Assembly: GCF_003667225.1 (NCBI RefSeq)
Contig: NZ_RCOM01000007.1
Span: 1-58,163 of the forward strand
Direction: 5' to 3'
Length of the DNA stretch: 58,163 nucleotides
Source: Kocuria rhizophila
Lineage (GTDB): Bacteria; Actinomycetota; Actinomycetes; Actinomycetales; Micrococcaceae
This document shows positions 56,005 through 58,163 of the stretch, piece after piece (the first letter of the stretch is position 1; each line of letters opens with the position of its first letter). A program made the position numbers and the translations under genes. The notes below the pieces were generated by a model. That model ran no database searches and was not told where the DNA came from. It was given only the letters and a program-made list of their open reading frames with translations.

Positions 56005-56631
56005 ATGGCTGGCGACACCGTCATCACAGTGATCGGAAATCTGACCGCAGACCCCGAACTTCGCTTCACCCCGTCCGGAGCCGCCGTGGCCAACTTCACC
56101 GTTGCGTCCACCCCGCGCGCCTTCGACCGGCAGAGCAACGAGTGGAAAGACCAGGAAACTCTTTTCATGCGCTGCTCGGTGTGGCGTGAGGCAGCCGAGA
56201 ACGTGGCGGAGTCCCTCACCAAGGGCACCCGCGTGATCGTCCAGGGCCGCCTCAAGGCACGCTCGTACGAGACCAAGGAAGGGGAGCGCCGCACCAGCAC
56301 CGAGCTGGAAGTGGACGAGATCGGCCCCTCCATGAAGTACGCGACCGCCAAGATCAACCGGAACTCGCGCGGCGGAGGAAACTCCTACGGCGGGAACCAG
56401 GGCTTCGGTGGCGGTCAGGGCGGCTTCGGAGGAAACCAGGGCGGCGGCCAGGGAGGGTTCAACGACTCCCAGGGCGGCGGCGGTGGTTTCAACCAGGGCG
56501 GCGGGTTCAACGGGAACCAGGGCGGCCGTGGCGGCCAGCAGCGACCGCAGCAGGGCGGTGACCCCTGGGGTCAGTCCTCCGGCGGGAACTACGACTGGGG
56601 CGCCGACTCCGAGGACGAGCCCCCCTTCTAA
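56005..56631 (+). CDS. ssb: Single-stranded DNA-binding protein
   Basis: 208 residues. OB fold in residues 1-~112 ([31 protein letters not shown]), then a Gly/Gln/Asn-rich linker made of short FGGxQGG repeats, and the acidic tip DSEDEPPF that binds partner proteins. Located between rpsF and rpsR as usual. Confidence 0.99.
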   Translation: MAGDTVITVIGNLTADPELRFTPSGAAVANFTVASTPRAFDRQSNEWKDQETLFMRCSVWREAAENVAESLTKGTRVIVQGRLKARSYETKEGERRTSTELEVDEIGPSMKYATAKINRNSRGGGNSYGGNQGFGGGQGGFGGNQGGGQGGFNDSQGGGGGFNQGGGFNGNQGGRGGQQRPQQGGDPWGQSSGGNYDWGADSEDEPPF

Positions 56632-56651
56632 ACGTCAACAATCCACCCCAT

Positions 56652-56671
56652 CCCGCAGGTTCGCCTGCGGG
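56652..56671 (+). promoter_or_regulatory. UUCG tetraloop hairpin between ssb and rpsR
   Basis: CCCGCAGG pairs with CCTGCGGG around the TTCG loop: a very stable 8-bp hairpin without a T-run, 26 bases before the rpsR start. It may be an attenuator or mRNA-stability element that adjusts S18 and L9 synthesis relative to S6 and SSB. Confidence 0.5.
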
Positions 56672-56697
56672 CTCCGCACCAGAAAAGGAGCACCACG

Positions 56698-56934
56698 ATG
56701 GCCAAGGCTGAAATTCGCAAGCCGAAACCAAAGCAGAACCCGCTCAAGGCGGCTGACGTCACCGAGATCGACTACAAGGACGTCGCACTGCTGCGCAAGT
56801 TCATCTCCGATCGCGGAAAGATCCGCGCTCGCCGCGTGACCGGCGTGTCCGTCCAGGAGCAGCGCAAGATCGCCCAGGCGATCAAGAACGCTCGTGAAGT
56901 GGCACTGCTGCCCTACTCCGGCGCCGGCCGCTGA
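56698..56934 (+). CDS. rpsR: 30S ribosomal protein S18, cysteine-free form
   Basis: 78 residues. [24 protein letters not shown] is the S18 core. The N-terminal zinc-type cysteines (CxxC) of classical S18 are absent ([19 protein letters not shown]), so this is a zinc-independent type, as in Micrococcaceae. Confidence 0.98.
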   Translation: MAKAEIRKPKPKQNPLKAADVTEIDYKDVALLRKFISDRGKIRARRVTGVSVQEQRKIAQAIKNAREVALLPYSGAGR

Positions 56935-56954
56935 TCAGAGAGGACTGAGAACTC

Positions 56955-57404
56955 ATGGCAAAGATCATCCTGACCCAGGAAGTCTCCGGGCTCGGTTCCG
57001 CTGGCGACGTGGTGGACGTGAAGAACGGCTACGCCCGTAACTTCCTGTTCCCCCGCGGCTTCGCCACCCCGTGGAGCCGTGGCGCCGAGAAGCAGATCGA
57101 GTCGATCAAGCAGGCTCGTGCGGCACGTGAGCTGTCCTCCCTCGAGGACGCGCAGGCTCTCGCCGCCAAGCTGACCTCCACCACCCTGACCGTTCCGGTC
57201 ACGGCCGGTGCCGAGGGCCGCCTGTTCGGCACGGTCCGCGCCGGCGACATCGCCTCCGCTGTGGAGAACGCCGGTCTCGGTTCCATCGACAAGCGTCGCG
57301 TGGACCTGACCCAGCGCATCAAGACCACCGGCGTGTACCAGGCCGTGGTCCACCTGCACGAGGACGTCAACGCGAACGTGGAGTTCGAGGTCGTCCCCGC
57401 CTGA
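56955..57404 (+). CDS. rplI: 50S ribosomal protein L9
   Basis: 149 residues. [31 protein letters not shown] is the N-terminal domain; the C-terminal domain follows the connecting helix (about 50-75). Last gene of the operon; a terminator follows at 57508. Confidence 0.99.
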
Positions 57405-57507
57405 TCCCCGTGGTCCCGCCGCAGCACCCCGGTGCTCGGCGAGCCCGTCCGCATCCGTCAAGGGGCGCGGACGGGTGGACCCCGGTGGATCCGCGCAGGA
57501 TCCGTGA

Positions 57508-57537
57508 GAACCCCGTGGAATGCCCTCCACGGGGTTC
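57508..57537 (+). terminator. Terminator after rplI
   Basis: GAACCCCGTGGA (57508-57519) pairs with TCCACGGGGTTC (57526-57537), 12 bp, followed by TTCC. Confidence 0.8.
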
Positions 57538-57593
57538 TTCCATGCCCGGAGGCATCCAGCCTCTCCGGAGCGGTTCGTGGGAGGATCGAGGTC

Positions 57594-57908
57594 ATGATCT
57601 CCAGGAGTGTGTACACGGTGAGCACGGGCCGGAGGCTGTTCTGGGCCGGGCTGGGATGTGTGGCCCTGACCGTGGTCCTCTTCTTCGGCGGGTTCCTGGT
57701 GGGCAACTCCTTCAGCCCGGAGTTCTCCATGGGGGTGCTTCTGGCGGGGCTGATCCTGAGTGCCGTCACTTCCCTGGTGGCCGGGATCATCGGGGTCGCC
57801 GGGATCGTGGCGTTCCCCCGGCTGCGCGGCAGGTTCGTGCTGGTGCTCCTGCTGGCGCTGCTGTGCTCCCCCCTGCTGTGGCTCATGTCCCTGGTGCTCA
57901 TCAGCTGA
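57594..57908 (+). CDS. Small three-helix membrane protein, hypothetical
   Basis: 104 residues with three hydrophobic segments (about 15-35, 43-67, 76-101). No family recognised. GGGAGG and GAGG precede the ATG at 57594. Codon use is like the neighbours. It lies where dnaB often follows rplI in actinobacteria. Confidence 0.55.
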   Translation: MISRSVYTVSTGRRLFWAGLGCVALTVVLFFGGFLVGNSFSPEFSMGVLLAGLILSAVTSLVAGIIGVAGIVAFPRLRGRFVLVLLLALLCSPLLWLMSLVLIS

Positions 57909-57909
57909 T

Positions 57910-57950
57910 TCATCCACAGCTGAGCCTGCTTGTCCACAGAGATCTCCACA
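57910..57950. promoter_or_regulatory. Three DnaA-box-like sites
   Basis: TCATCCACA 57910-57918, TTGTCCACA 57930-57938 and ATCTCCACA 57942-57950 lie in the same orientation, directly after the small membrane protein gene and before the IS30-like sequence. They may be a small DnaA-binding group. Confidence 0.4.
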
Positions 57951-57958
57951 TGCTGGGC

Positions 57959-57999
57959 GGATTCAACTGGTTGTCGCAACACCCTGATCGTGAGGGTGT
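57959..57999 (+). mobile_element. Left end of an IS30-like insertion sequence (partial)
   Basis: The sequence between the DnaA-like sites and the transposase start includes GGATTCAACTGGTTGTCGC, which has the look of an insertion-sequence terminal repeat. The right end lies beyond the window, so the inverted repeat cannot be verified; the boundary is an estimate. Confidence 0.4.
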
Positions 58000-58163
58000 G
58001 TGGTGGGACGAGATCCAGAGGAATCAGCGGTGCCGGCGGGTGCGCGTCGACAGTGGCAAGCGGATCGGGCGATCAGACCGAAGCTGCGGTCGCCGGGGCA
58101 TCCGAAGTACCGCCGGGATGTCGAGTCAGCGTTCTGGGATCAGATAGCGCTGGGATTGCTGGC
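58000..58163 (+). CDS. IS30-family transposase, N-terminal fragment
   Basis: An open frame with no stop from GTG 58000 (or 58003) to the window edge, at least 54 residues. It contains RPKLRSPGHPKYRRDVESAF and then WDQIALGLLA, the pattern of the N-terminal helix-turn-helix of actinobacterial IS30-type transposases (SPGRP-type motif, then RR-x-FW-x-x-IA-x-G). GTGAGGG just upstream could be the RBS. The gene is cut by the window end. Confidence 0.6.
   Translation, partial: MVGRDPEESAVPAGARRQWQADRAIRPKLRSPGHPKYRRDVESAFWDQIALGLL

Overview
The window is a high-GC (roughly 70% G+C) actinobacterial chromosome segment spanning the replication origin. The gene order gyrA-gyrB-dciA-recF-dnaN-oriC-dnaA / rpmH-rnpA-yidD-yidC-khpB-rsmG-parA-parB, the DUF3566 and DLW-39 genes beside gyrA, and the cwlM-trxA-trxB-pseudokinase-murJ-nudix-cca block are typical of Actinomycetota. 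The cysteine-free S18 and the overall protein style suggest Micrococcales, probably Micrococcaceae (Kocuria-like). The genus is an inference.

Left arm, 1-24 kb: accessory and metabolic genes. It opens with a 25-bp perfect inverted repeat over the RBS of a Tat-type secreted protein gene that is frameshifted. Then come two small membrane proteins, an aldo/keto reductase, a POT peptide transporter, an APC permease, a universal stress protein, a PAP2 phosphatase, a ROK regulator, a sugar MFS transporter, a ThDP enzyme, an MFS exporter, a zinc-type dehydrogenase, a DedA protein, a membrane-anchored esterase with a membrane partner, another MFS exporter, a rhomboid protease, a cyclophilin, a helical membrane-anchored protein and an NRAMP-fold transporter lacking the canonical metal-binding motif. 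Between 20.2 and 20.4 kb lies a dense cluster of DnaA-box-like nonamers outside any gene.

Centre, 24-43.4 kb: tRNA-Ala(UGC), a 40-codon DLW-39 gene, tRNA-Ile(GAU), DUF3566, gyrA, gyrB, dciA, recF and dnaN all run leftward away from the origin. The dnaN-dnaA interval (33.6-34.2 kb) has an AT-rich stretch and several DnaA boxes and is the best oriC candidate; the dnaA-rpmH interval holds a second set. Rightward run rpmH, rnpA, yidD, yidC, khpB, rsmG, parA and parB. Six parS sites (GTTTCACGTGAAAC) are present: one at 8.2 kb, one inside parA, two inside parB, and two at the centres of long near-perfect palindromes that look like terminators after parA and parB. ParB carries a disordered insert of about 410 residues between its ParA-stimulating N-terminal peptide and its CTPase domain.

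Right arm, 43.4-58.2 kb: a leftward block (CwlM-like pseudo-amidase, thioredoxin, thioredoxin reductase, a separate pseudokinase/discoidin-like membrane protein, MurJ, Nudix hydrolase) links cell-wall precursor export with redox housekeeping. Rightward follow the CCA-adding enzyme (both tRNAs here lack an encoded CCA), three envelope proteins, then rpsF-ssb-rpsR-rplI with a likely S6:S18 leader, and a small membrane protein. The last ~160 bp encode the N-terminus of an IS30-like transposase cut by the window edge.
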